From Gemmatimonadota bacterium (GTDB lineage Bacteria > Latescibacterota > UBA2968 > UBA8231), in NCBI GenBank assembly GCA_002712305.1, contig PATE01000003.1:1-16149 (forward strand): a stretch of DNA of 16,149 nucleotides, in the 5' to 3' direction. Positions 7,110 to 16,149 of this stretch are shown in pieces; within the stretch, counting starts at the first letter, position 1; each line of letters opens with the position of its first letter. The notes under the pieces are model-generated. The model did not search any database. It was not told the origin of the DNA and saw nothing but the letters and a program-made list of their open reading frames with translations. The translations under genes were made by a program, and so were the position numbers.

Positions 7110-8207
7110 CTACTCGGGCACGTCCGGCGGGCCTTCGTAACCGATGCTCTGCCATCCGGCCACGTCGCCCCCCTTCTCGCGATAGAGTGCTGGATACAGT
7201 CGCATTGACCTGTCCTCAAAGGGCAGTTCGATGCGTTTGCCACCGTCATCGGCAGAGCGCACCAGCGCCATGGCAACTTCCAGGGCGTGGGCATAGTCGG
7301 CGCCGCTGGATGGCGGTTCTTCACCCGACTCGAAGGACTCGATCAGCGACCGGATGCGACCGTTGAACATCTCCTTCTCGGGAGGTGGCGTATTCAGAAA
7401 CTCGGGAAAGACGGGACTCCTGCTGGCTCCCTTCCCCTGCAACAGCACCGGCTGTGGCGATGAAAGGAAGACCTGCCCTTCCTCACCCTCGATCGACAGG
7501 AAACAGGTGGGCCAGTTCTCTCTCTCAGCCGGCGGTGGAATGTCGCATGTGATCCCACCTGAAAGGCCCAGTCGACCGTAGGCGGGTCGATCCTTCTCGA
7601 CCTCTGGGCCGTCGGGATAGGCGACGTAACGAGGCACCGGTGCCAAGGTTTGCCCCTCGACCCACTCCACGTCCATGCCCGTGAAAATGCGGAGTGCCGA
7701 AAGCTGTACGCACCCACCACCAGAAACCTCTACGGGCAGACTGACCGGAATGGTGGCGTGGGTGGGCTGGCCGATCCCGCCGGCTTTGATCCAATCGAAG
7801 ACATCGGCCATATACGGTGTGATCCACATCGACTGACCGCAGGCAAACAACGTCCCCCGTTCACGGCAAACCCGCACGATCTCGTCTGCATGTGACAGCT
7901 CGATGGCGAGCGGTTTCTCACAGGACACGACGCGCACACCCGCTTCGGCGCAGGCCAGTACGATGGGCCGATTCTGCCCCACGGGGACGATGGCCGATAC
8001 GATATCGGGCACCTCACGTGCGAAAAGCTCCTCTACCGTATCGAAGACCGCCTTCGCACCATAACGATCAGCAAAGGCCTGGCGGCGATCCTTCGCCTGG
8101 TCGACGAGGGCAACGATTTCACAGTCGGGATGCTCCGCGTAGGCGCGCATGTAGAAGCGCCCCCATGTACCCGCCCCCCCGACGACGGCGACTCTGTATT
8201 TCGGCAT
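7110..8207 (-). CDS. Gfo/Idh/MocA family NAD(P)-dependent sugar oxidoreductase
   Basis: A 365-aa protein, typical of the family, which oxidises or reduces sugars, inositols and amino sugars. The N-terminal Rossmann fold starts YRVAVVGGAGTWGRF with the dinucleotide loop G11-A-G13-T-W-G16. The family's EKP motif is E97-K98-P99 (SCEKPLAIE), with K98 the expected catalytic lysine. The C-terminal alpha/beta domain covers about 125-340. The ATG at 8207 is preferred over the upstream in-frame ATG because GGAGA lies eight bases before it and the Rossmann strand begins directly after it. There is no signal peptide. It is the first gene of a three-gene operon, so it probably acts on a product or precursor of the enolase-like and glycosidase-like partners. 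The substrate cannot be predicted. Confidence 0.93.
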   Translation of the reverse strand: MPKYRVAVVGGAGTWGRFYMRAYAEHPDCEIVALVDQAKDRRQAFADRYGAKAVFDTVEELFAREVPDIVSAIVPVGQNRPIVLACAEAGVRVVSCEKPLAIELSHADEIVRVCRERGTLFACGQSMWITPYMADVFDWIKAGGIGQPTHATIPVSLPVEVSGGGCVQLSALRIFTGMDVEWVEGQTLAPVPRYVAYPDGPEVEKDRPAYGRLGLSGGITCDIPPPAERENWPTCFLSIEGEEGQVFLSSPQPVLLQGKGASRSPVFPEFLNTPPPEKEMFNGRIRSLIESFESGEEPPSSGADYAHALEVAMALVRSADDGGKRIELPFEDRSMRLYPALYREKGGDVAGWQSIGYEGPPDVPE

Positions 8208-8283
8208 CTGAAGTGTCTCCTTTTGGTCTCCTGAGGAGGCAATGTGGGCTGGTACCCGGTGTTGAGGCAAGCCTTGCCCTGCA

Positions 8284-8303
8284 AGTGTCGTACGCGCGAC
8301 ACT
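8284..8303. promoter_or_regulatory. Inverted repeat upstream of the oxidoreductase operon (possible operator)
   Basis: AGTGTCG (8284-8290) and CGACACT (8297-8303) form a perfect 7-bp dyad around the spacer TACGCG. It is about 77 bp upstream of the oxidoreductase ATG, where a repressor or activator of the minus-strand operon could bind. It also lies at the decayed 5' end of the Nudix pseudogene, so it may be chance. No matching promoter boxes are clear. Confidence 0.25.
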
Positions 8304-8311
8304 ACACAGTG

Positions 8312-8676
8312 ACGCCTGACGAAGAAATGGTGGCAGGGCGTTTCCGGTGGCGGAGAAGACGCCGAGCCCCCCTCGAGGCGGCGAAACGGGAGGCCCGCGA
8401 GGAGGCCCAGATCAAAGGTGAACTTCCGTTTCTTCAGCTGCAGACGATCGTCCCCATCAGGGCTGTTGGATTCCCCGATCGGCATCTGTGGGATGACGAC
8501 GTGCACATCATCCCCAGTACTGTTTTGGTGTAGATGTGGCCGATCACGAGATCGTCCTTTCCGCCGAACACACAGAAGTTCGCTGGCTGAGTTTCGACGA
8601 CGCCCATGAGTTGGCTGAGTACGACGGCAACAAGACGGCATTGTGGGAGTTGGATCAGGGCCTGGTGCAGCGTTGA
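8312..8676 (+). pseudogene. Nudix hydrolase pseudogene (three single-base frameshifts)
   Basis: Three successive forward frames join into one Nudix protein (hydrolysis of nucleoside diphosphate-X compounds). TPDE is in the frame of 8312. KWWQGVSGGGEDAEPP is in the next frame (from about 8325). LEAAKREAREEA through FPDRHLWDDDVHIIP is in the third stretch (about 8375-8513). EYCFGVDV through TEVRWLSFDD to ALWELDQGL, ending TGA 8674-8676, completes it. The Nudix box GGxxE...REaxEE spans the middle break. Restoring one C in the run of six C at 8367-8372, one G before AG at about 8514, and removing one base near 8324 gives an unbroken match. No good start exists upstream, and the first strand before TPDE is not recognisable. 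The breaks sit at or beside homopolymers, so sequencing error is possible for some, but the missing N-terminus favours real decay. Confidence 0.8.
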
Positions 8677-8798
8677 CCTCCCGGCCAGCGTCCCTTTGCG
8701 TAGCGGCGCGCCAGAAGGCACGTCAACCGAAAGCTTCAGCGTCGCCTTCGATCTGAGTTGCCTTCCCTCTGACTCGCTCCCTGGCCCGAGAAACACGC

Positions 8799-10340
8799 AT
8801 GAGCCCATACCTGCTCGGCATCGACGGCGGAACCGAAAGCCTGCGTGCCGCCATCTTCGATCTCGAAGGCGAACTGCTCGCCTCCGCGGCCACAGCGTAC
8901 GACACCCAGTTCCCCACACCGGGATGGGCCGAGCAGGATCCGCGGGACTGGTGGAGGGCCCTCGGCCAGTCCGTGCGGACGGTTGTGGATAAAGCTTGCG
9001 TCGATCCGGCACGGATCGCCGCCATGAGCGTGGACACGACATGCTGTAGCGTCGTGGCGCTCGACGAGCAGGGCGAGCCACTGCGCCCAAGCCTGATCTG
9101 GATGGACCTGCGTAGCGCTCCCCAGACCGAGAAGGTCCTGCAAACGGGTGACGAGGCGCTGCAGGTGAATGGCAACCGCCAGGGTCCGGTATCGGCAGAG
9201 TGGATGATCCCCAAGGCGCTCTGGATCAAACAGAACGAGCCCGACCTGTTTGCTCGTGCGGCCACGATCTGTGAGTTCCAGGACTACATCAACCTGCATC
9301 TGACCGGGCGACGTATCGCCAGCATCAACAACGTCTCCGTCCGTTGGCATCACGATCGGCGCCGCGGCGGCTTACCCGAATCTCTGCTGGATCGGCTCGA
9401 GTTGGGTGAACTCGCACAGAAGTGGCCTTCTGAGGTGCTCGATCTCGGCCAGGTCATTGGCCCACTGACGGACAGTGCTGCCGAACACCTTGGCCTTCCG
9501 AGCCGGCTGCCGGTTGTTCAGGGTGGGGCCGATGCGTTCATCGGAATGGTGGGGCTGGGTGTCGTCCGTCCCGGCAGCCTGGCTCTCATTACCGGGTCGT
9601 CTCACCTCCAACTGGGACTCAGCAACCAAAGCTTCCACGGCCCCGGCATCTGGGGGACCTACAGCGACGCTCTGCTGCCAGGCCTGCATGTGGTGGAGGG
9701 TGGGCAGACGTCAACGGGTTCAGTGGTCAACTGGCTCAAGCGGCTGTATGACGTGGATGACTACGAAGACCTCAACCGCGAAGCACGGGAGCTGGCCCCC
9801 GGCTGCGACGGACTGGTGGTGCAAGAGCATTTCCAGGGCAATCGAACCCCACACACCGACCCGAGCTCCCGGGGTGCCATACACGGACTGTCTCTGGGCC
9901 ACGGACGCGCTCATCTCTTCCGAGCCGCCATCGAGGGTGTCGCCTTCGGTACCGAGCTGATCTTGGAGACCATGCGCTCAAACGGATTCCACCCAGACCG
10001 TATCGTCGCTGCCGGTGGCGCCACGCGCTCCGATCTGTGGCTGCAAATCCACGCAGACGTCGCCAACCTCCCCCTGACTCTCACGACGGTTCCCGACGCC
10101 CCGCTGCTGGGCTGCGCCATCCTGGCTGCCGTCGGCGCCGGCCTCTACGGGGACGTTCAGACCGCTGCAAACAACATGGTGAAGGTCAGCCGTGTGATCG
10201 AGCCGGATGCCGCAGCCCATGCCGCGTATCAACCTTTCTACGACACGTACAAAGCGACGTATGGCGCAATGCGCTCCCTCAGACAGGATCTGGCACCATA
10301 CGTGGGGGATCTGAACGAGGCGCATGCATCCTCTGGGTAG
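8799..10340 (+). CDS. FGGY-family carbohydrate kinase (xylulokinase/ribulokinase-like)
   Basis: A 513-aa protein, normal length for FGGY kinases, which phosphorylate sugars or polyols with ATP. The N-terminal phosphate-binding loop is YLLGIDGGTESLRAAIFD (4-21). The catalytic base should be D245 in VQGGADAFIGMVGLG (240-254). The second actin-like domain has ITGSSHLQLGLS (264-275), GGQTSTGSVVNWL (301-313) and the FGGY C-terminal signature around AAGGATRSDLWLQIHAD (404-420). The ATG at 8799 puts the glycine loop at the usual distance; upstream bases CCCGAGAAACACGC give only a weak ribosome site. It is monocistronic, between the Nudix remnant and the convergent katG. A role in phosphorylating a sugar released by the neighbouring operon is inference. 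The specific sugar (ribulose, xylulose, erythritol or another) is not determinable. Confidence 0.93.
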   Translation: MSPYLLGIDGGTESLRAAIFDLEGELLASAATAYDTQFPTPGWAEQDPRDWWRALGQSVRTVVDKACVDPARIAAMSVDTTCCSVVALDEQGEPLRPSLIWMDLRSAPQTEKVLQTGDEALQVNGNRQGPVSAEWMIPKALWIKQNEPDLFARAATICEFQDYINLHLTGRRIASINNVSVRWHHDRRRGGLPESLLDRLELGELAQKWPSEVLDLGQVIGPLTDSAAEHLGLPSRLPVVQGGADAFIGMVGLGVVRPGSLALITGSSHLQLGLSNQSFHGPGIWGTYSDALLPGLHVVEGGQTSTGSVVNWLKRLYDVDDYEDLNREARELAPGCDGLVVQEHFQGNRTPHTDPSSRGAIHGLSLGHGRAHLFRAAIEGVAFGTELILETMRSNGFHPDRIVAAGGATRSDLWLQIHADVANLPLTLTTVPDAPLLGCAILAAVGAGLYGDVQTAANNMVKVSRVIEPDAAAHAAYQPFYDTYKATYGAMRSLRQDLAPYVGDLNEAHASSG

Positions 10341-10362
10341 AGGCCCTCTCGGCCGTACACGA

Positions 10363-10399
10363 CACAGCGTTCCATGGCTCTCGGCCACGGAACGCTGTG
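10363..10399. terminator. Hairpin between convergent FGGY kinase and katG genes (possible bidirectional terminator)
   Basis: CACAGCGTTCC (10363-10373) pairs perfectly with GGAACGCTGTG (10389-10399). After a single A/C mismatch, TGGC pairs with GCCA around a 5-base loop. No T-run follows on either strand, so it is not a classical intrinsic terminator. Its place between two gene ends, 22 bp past the kinase stop, suggests a transcript 3'-end structure. Confidence 0.5.
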
Positions 10400-10463
10400 C
10401 AGGGTGGAACCTGTGAATCCGGTGGCTGCAGACGGCGTCGTCGGCTACAGCCACCTCTGCTGA

Positions 10464-12987
<2,524 letters not shown>

Positions 12988-14388
12988 ATGTCTGACCGCT
13001 ATCTGTTTCTGGATCTGCAGCACATCACCCGCATGGACAGATTGTATCGTCGGCTGCATCAGCCTCAACGATGTGAGCAGAACCCCATTCTGCGAGGCGA
13101 ACATTCGTGGGAGTCGATGGCCTCCCTCTATGGAACCGTCCTGTTCGATCCCGAAGAGGCGCGGTTCAAGATGTGGTATCTGACAGGTCCCGCCAGAGAC
13201 TCAATGGTGCAGGTCCGAGAACGCCAGGCTCTGGGGAACATCACTTTGCTCGGTTACGCGATATCGACGGACGGCATTCACTGGGAGAAACCGATTCTCG
13301 ATCAAGTCGATTTCGAGGGCAGCACAGCGAACAACCTGATCGACATTGGCCGAACCAATTGCGAAGGGGCGGCGGTTCTGTACGATACCCACGCCGCAGA
13401 TCCACTGCAGCGATTCAAAGCCTTCTACTGGGAGCATGGAGGTATCGACACCTTCGTGGAGCACAAGGGGCGAACGATTTGGGGGGAAGGTGAGAGAGAT
13501 GGTATGTGGATGTCTTTCTCACCCGATGGGGTCTCGTGGACGAACGTTGCCAGCAATCCAGTCATTGCCCTTGGTAGTGACACGACGCAATCGCTTCTCT
13601 GGGACCCAAAACTCGGTAAGTACGTCGTGTTCGGACGCTTTGGCGCCGGCGGCCGCAAAGTAGCCCGTGCCGTGAGTGAAGATGCGATTCACTTCAGCGA
13701 ACCAGAGCTGGTCCTGGCGTGTGACGACACGGATGAAGAGGGCACACAGATCTATGGGATGCCGGTTTGCCTCTACGAGGGGATCTATCTCGGTATGATC
13801 TGGATCTATCGTGAAGGCGTCGATGGGACGATTGACACATCCCTAACTATGAGCCGGGACGGCATCCACTGGCAACGGGTCCTCGACCGACAGACATTTC
13901 TGTCTCTGGGTGAGCCGGGTAGTTGGGAAGATGGAATGGCCCGCATTTCGCAGCAGTTCTGCACCGTCGGGGATCAGGTGCATCTCTACTATGGCGGCGT
14001 GAATGGTCCACACACGGGCCGCAAGTTCGACAAGGTGGAACGTCAGCATCCGAGTATGTTGGGATTGGCCACCCTGCGTCGTGACGGCTTCGTCTCCGTG
14101 GACGCGGCTGATGATCAAGGAACTCTGCTGACCAAGCCGCTTGAAATCGACGGGGGTTCATTGCACCTCAACGTGAATGCCGCCGCAGGTTCCGTCGTGG
14201 TTACCATCACGGATGATCGAGGGGAGCCGATCACGGGTTACACGTCCGTACCGATTTCGTGTGATGCAGTGGATACACCTGTCTCGTTTGATCAGCCGCT
14301 GGAATCACTTCAGGGCCGGCAACTGCGCCTGCAGTTCCAGATGACACGAGCGAGCCTGTACTCCTACTGGGTTGGAGACCAACTGTGA
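12988..14388 (+). CDS. Five-bladed beta-propeller GH32/GH43-like protein
   Basis: A 466-aa protein resembling the N-terminal domain of GH32/GH43-clan glycosidases (fructosidases, arabinosidases, phosphorylases). The sequence shows a repeated blade motif, S-x-D-[GA]-[IV]-x-[WF]: STDGIHW (93-99), SPDGVSW (178-184), SEDAIHF (230-236) and SRDGIHW (289-295). The N-terminal strand TVLFDPEEARFKMWYLTG and MVQVRERQALGNITLLGY precede these. Residues about 365-466 form a beta-sandwich (SLHLNVNAAAGSVVVTITD, QLRLQFQMTRASLYSYW). There is no signal peptide, so it is likely intracellular. The ATG at 12988 has GAGG four to six bases upstream, and the motif order supports it. Its TGA overlaps the GTG of the enolase-like gene by four bases, so the two products are translationally coupled. 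Catalytic acids are not certain, and it could bind sugars without cleaving them. Confidence 0.8.
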   Translation: MSDRYLFLDLQHITRMDRLYRRLHQPQRCEQNPILRGEHSWESMASLYGTVLFDPEEARFKMWYLTGPARDSMVQVRERQALGNITLLGYAISTDGIHWEKPILDQVDFEGSTANNLIDIGRTNCEGAAVLYDTHAADPLQRFKAFYWEHGGIDTFVEHKGRTIWGEGERDGMWMSFSPDGVSWTNVASNPVIALGSDTTQSLLWDPKLGKYVVFGRFGAGGRKVARAVSEDAIHFSEPELVLACDDTDEEGTQIYGMPVCLYEGIYLGMIWIYREGVDGTIDTSLTMSRDGIHWQRVLDRQTFLSLGEPGSWEDGMARISQQFCTVGDQVHLYYGGVNGPHTGRKFDKVERQHPSMLGLATLRRDGFVSVDAADDQGTLLTKPLEIDGGSLHLNVNAAAGSVVVTITDDRGEPITGYTSVPISCDAVDTPVSFDQPLESLQGRQLRLQFQMTRASLYSYWVGDQL

Positions 14389-15617
14389 AGATTGCCGAGA
14401 TTGACGTCATCCCCATCCGGCCACGCCTGGCAGCACGCTACGCCGGTCGAGAGGTCTGGTATCCAAAGATCAATCATCGCACCGTCTACCGAGTTCGGGC
14501 GGACAATGGTCTGGTCGGCTATGGCGATCACCGCCTCGCAGGCCCCTCGCGGGACTCCCTGCAGCCGCTGATCGGCTGCGACCCCTTCGAGTTCATCAAC
14601 AACAACTTCGACCCCGGTCTCGGCGGCGCCCTCTACGATCTGATGGGCAAGTCACTCGATGTCCCGGCGTATCGCCTGATGGGTCCGAAAGTACGCGACG
14701 CCATCTCCGTCGCCGCCTGGACGAGCCGCTCTTCGGCCAGCGACTTTGGCAGTGAAACCGGACGGGCCGCGCAGCAAGGGTATGGTGTGATGAAAATGCA
14801 CACGGCTCCCTTCTTCGATGTCCTGGAGCAGACGAAGGCCGCCGAAGCCGCGGCCCCTGAGGAATTCCGCGTGCACTACGACCTCAACGGCAATCGCACG
14901 CTGGCCTCGGCTTTACAACTGGTGCGCCAGTTCGAGTCGCACCCCATCGTCGGCTTCATCGAAGATCCCTTCCCGAAGCACGATCGCGATGCCTGGTGTC
15001 GCTTGCGTGCACAGAGCCATATCCCGCTGCTGTTCCACGTCTCGGCCACACATCCTCTCCTGCCCGAGATTTCGGCAGGCGTCGCCGATATCTATCTGTT
15101 CAGCGGCATATCGATCGGCCGAACCCTGACCGGCGGTGCCGCGTGTGCCTGCGCCAACACGCAGATGCTGCTCCAACTCACCGGAGGGACGCTGACCAAA
15201 GCACTTGCCCTGCACATGGCGTGCGTCCTGCCAACGGCAACTGGCCACTCCATCCACTTGGATGATCAGTATGAGGACGACATCACCACGACACGTATCC
15301 CCGTCGTTGCCGGAGCATCGCCCGTGCCCGACGGACCCGGACTGGGCATCGAAGTCGACGAGGACGAACTCGCCCGGCTGGCCGAACTTGCCGTGTCGCC
15401 TCCCCAGCCTCCCGCACGCTGTCTCGGAATCCTGAGTTTACCTGGCGGACATCGTTGGTATACGCAACTGCCGCCCGACGTGGTGCGACTCACGGGGCGT
15501 GAAGAGGGAAACCTTCGCGGCATCGATGTCGAACTGTGGCACGATGACGGGTCGAGCCACTACGAGCAGATCCACGACCGGGTGTCGGCCGAGGGTGCCT
15601 TTCAGATTTCAGAATGA
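14385..15617 (+). CDS. Enolase superfamily protein B, paralogue of the protein at 5853-7097
   Basis: A 410-aa protein with the same order as protein A: capping domain with ALYDLMGKSLDVPAYRLMGPKV (82-103), barrel, and a long C-terminal tail ending DVELWHDDGSSHYEQ, matching VDLTYWHNDASAAFE in A. The first two metal ligands are D166 (VHYDLN) and E193 (GFIEDP). The third-ligand site reads H218-V219 (LLFHVSA) in place of DE/GEN. The KxK motif is K137-M-H139. The sixth-strand lysine is absent (ADIYLFSGI), and the region of the classical catalytic histidine reads MLLQLTGGT. The GTG start overlaps the stop of the propeller gene (GTGA, 14385-14388). Its own TGA overlaps an ATG that opens a 51-codon frame. 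The fold is clear; substrate and reaction are unknown, and the changes match those in A. Confidence 0.87.
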   Translation: MKIAEIDVIPIRPRLAARYAGREVWYPKINHRTVYRVRADNGLVGYGDHRLAGPSRDSLQPLIGCDPFEFINNNFDPGLGGALYDLMGKSLDVPAYRLMGPKVRDAISVAAWTSRSSASDFGSETGRAAQQGYGVMKMHTAPFFDVLEQTKAAEAAAPEEFRVHYDLNGNRTLASALQLVRQFESHPIVGFIEDPFPKHDRDAWCRLRAQSHIPLLFHVSATHPLLPEISAGVADIYLFSGISIGRTLTGGAACACANTQMLLQLTGGTLTKALALHMACVLPTATGHSIHLDDQYEDDITTTRIPVVAGASPVPDGPGLGIEVDEDELARLAELAVSPPQPPARCLGILSLPGGHRWYTQLPPDVVRLTGREEGNLRGIDVELWHDDGSSHYEQIHDRVSAEGAFQISE

Positions 15618-15769
15618 TTGAAGTTTCCGAGAAAACCCTGGCGACGATCCATCGGAGCCTGCCCCCTTCCCCATTCTCGGCCGAGGTCCGATCTGTCACC
15701 GCTGGCAACAGCCCTGGATGGGTTTTCGACCATGCCGAGCGGCATGAGAGCTCCATCCACAGCGAATGA
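15614..15769 (+). CDS. Possible small protein (51 aa) coupled to the enolase-like gene
   Basis: ATG 15614 overlaps the TGA of the enolase-like gene (ATGA), and the frame runs 51 codons to TGA 15767-15769. The product begins MIEVSEKTLATIHRSLPP and ends GWVFDHAERHESSIHSE. It has a balanced composition, is rich in acidic residues, His and Ser, and has no membrane segment. The same 4-nt overlap joins the two genes upstream, which argues for real translation. I recognise no family. It could instead be the preserved N-terminus of a truncated longer gene, since the convergent isomerase begins only 17 bp beyond its stop. Confidence 0.45.
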   Translation: MIEVSEKTLATIHRSLPPSPFSAEVRSVTAGNSPGWVFDHAERHESSIHSE

Positions 15770-15774
15770 GCACG

Positions 15775-15800
15775 TTCAGGGCATGATCATCCGCCCTGAA
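15775..15800. terminator. Hairpin at the convergent junction of the enolase and isomerase genes
   Basis: TTCAGGGC (15775-15782) and GCCCTGAA (15793-15800) form a perfect 8-bp stem with a 10-base loop. The structure overlaps the stop codon of the isomerase gene and follows the small plus-strand frame by five bases. There is no T-run on either strand, so it is only a candidate transcript-end structure. Confidence 0.35.
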
Positions 15801-16149
15801 TCCATTGCGCGTTCTCAACCAGCGCAGGCAGATCCTCGGGGCGACTGATTTCATACATAAACACACCATCATAGCCGACGTCGCGCAGAGCCTGCATGAC
15901 GTCGACCCAGTCTATGGCCCCGCGACCACACAGCAAGTGTTCGTCCTTCCCGCCATGGTTGTCGTGGAGATGCAGCGTCATCAGATACTCCCCCACCTTG
16001 CGAAGGGCCGCACCGGGATCACCACTCAGGTGCCGATGGCCTGTGTCGATGACGGCGCCCACGTTAGACATATCGATCTCGGAGAGCAGAGAAACCAACC
16101 GCTCCGGCTCGCGCGTATATCCCGAACCCAGGTTCTCCAGGGCTAGACG
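15787..16149 (-). CDS. Sugar phosphate isomerase/epimerase family protein (xylose-isomerase-like TIM barrel), C-terminal part
   Basis: The last 120 residues of a TIM-barrel protein whose N-terminus lies beyond the right edge. The frame is open to the window end, starting RLALENLGSGYTREPERL. The four metal-binding positions expected in this family (Glu-Asp-His-Glu) are visible: E5 in LALEN, D35 in VIDTGH, H62 in LHLHDN and E100 in MYEIS. GAIDWVDVMQALRDVGYDGV (78-97) is the usual penultimate helix and strand, and the protein ends PALVENAQWIQGG. Such enzymes interconvert ketoses and aldoses or epimerise them, and they are common partners of Gfo/Idh/MocA oxidoreductases. It converges on the propeller/enolase operon, so it is a separate transcript. 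The exact activity is unknown. Confidence 0.88.
   Translation of the reverse strand, partial: RLALENLGSGYTREPERLVSLLSEIDMSNVGAVIDTGHRHLSGDPGAALRKVGEYLMTLHLHDNHGGKDEHLLCGRGAIDWVDVMQALRDVGYDGVFMYEISRPEDLPALVENAQWIQGG

Noticed and set aside
7892-8533. 213-codon plus-strand frame running from inside the oxidoreductase gene into the Nudix region
   Set aside because: Its first half is antisense to the oxidoreductase and Arg/Pro-rich. Only the last 50 or so residues carry Nudix similarity, so it is an accidental joining, not a fusion gene.
15614-15800. Mobile-element or attachment-site boundary at the convergent junction
   Set aside because: The 8-bp inverted repeat is a single hairpin between gene ends. 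There are no direct repeats, transposase or integrase nearby.

Overview
The window is GC-rich, densely coded bacterial DNA with no rRNA, tRNA, CRISPR array or insertion sequence that I can see. Its gene mix is a PhyH-type dioxygenase, two enolase-superfamily proteins, a Gfo/Idh/MocA oxidoreductase, a sugar-phosphate-isomerase-like TIM barrel, an FGGY sugar kinase, two glycosidase-like proteins and a CBM9-like lipoprotein. That mix resembles carbohydrate-degrading heterotrophs of the Latescibacterota/Poribacteria/Planctomycetota type. The taxonomic guess is inference from gene content only.

Layout. 3-119 (+) is the tail of an unidentified gene. It converges on a PhyH dioxygenase (314-1072, -), which diverges from a primary-like sigma-70 factor (1245-2186, +) that ends in a textbook intrinsic terminator. 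Next is a HEAT-like/CBM9-like putative lipoprotein (2359-3753, +), preceded by a cluster of inverted repeats around a TTGACA box. A minus-strand operon runs from 8207 down to 4300: Gfo/Idh/MocA oxidoreductase, enolase-superfamily protein A, then a TIM-barrel glycosidase-like protein. At its distal end lie a 14-codon stub resembling a polysaccharide deacetylase start (4237-4281) and a GNAT acetyltransferase pseudogene (3796-4230). Upstream of the operon, on the other strand, is a Nudix hydrolase pseudogene (about 8312-8676), followed by an FGGY kinase (8799-10340, +). The kinase converges on a catalase-peroxidase, katG (10464-12626, -). After a gene-poor stretch comes a plus-strand operon: a beta-propeller GH32/43-like protein (12988-14388), enolase-superfamily protein B (14385-15617) and a possible 51-aa product (15614-15769), each pair joined by a 4-nt stop/start overlap. 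The right edge holds the C-terminal part of a sugar isomerase/epimerase (15787-16149, -).

How the genes may work together. Both enolase-superfamily proteins are tightly coupled to a different glycosidase-like protein. With the dehydrogenase, kinase and isomerase nearby, this looks like machinery for taking apart an unusual sugar or sugar-acid glycoside (inference). The two enolase-like proteins are paralogues and share departures from the classical active site: the second lysine of the KxK motif is His, and the third acidic metal ligand is missing. They are the best candidates here for undescribed chemistry. Three degenerate genes in about 5 kb point to recent gene loss or, for the Nudix gene, possibly to homopolymer sequencing errors.
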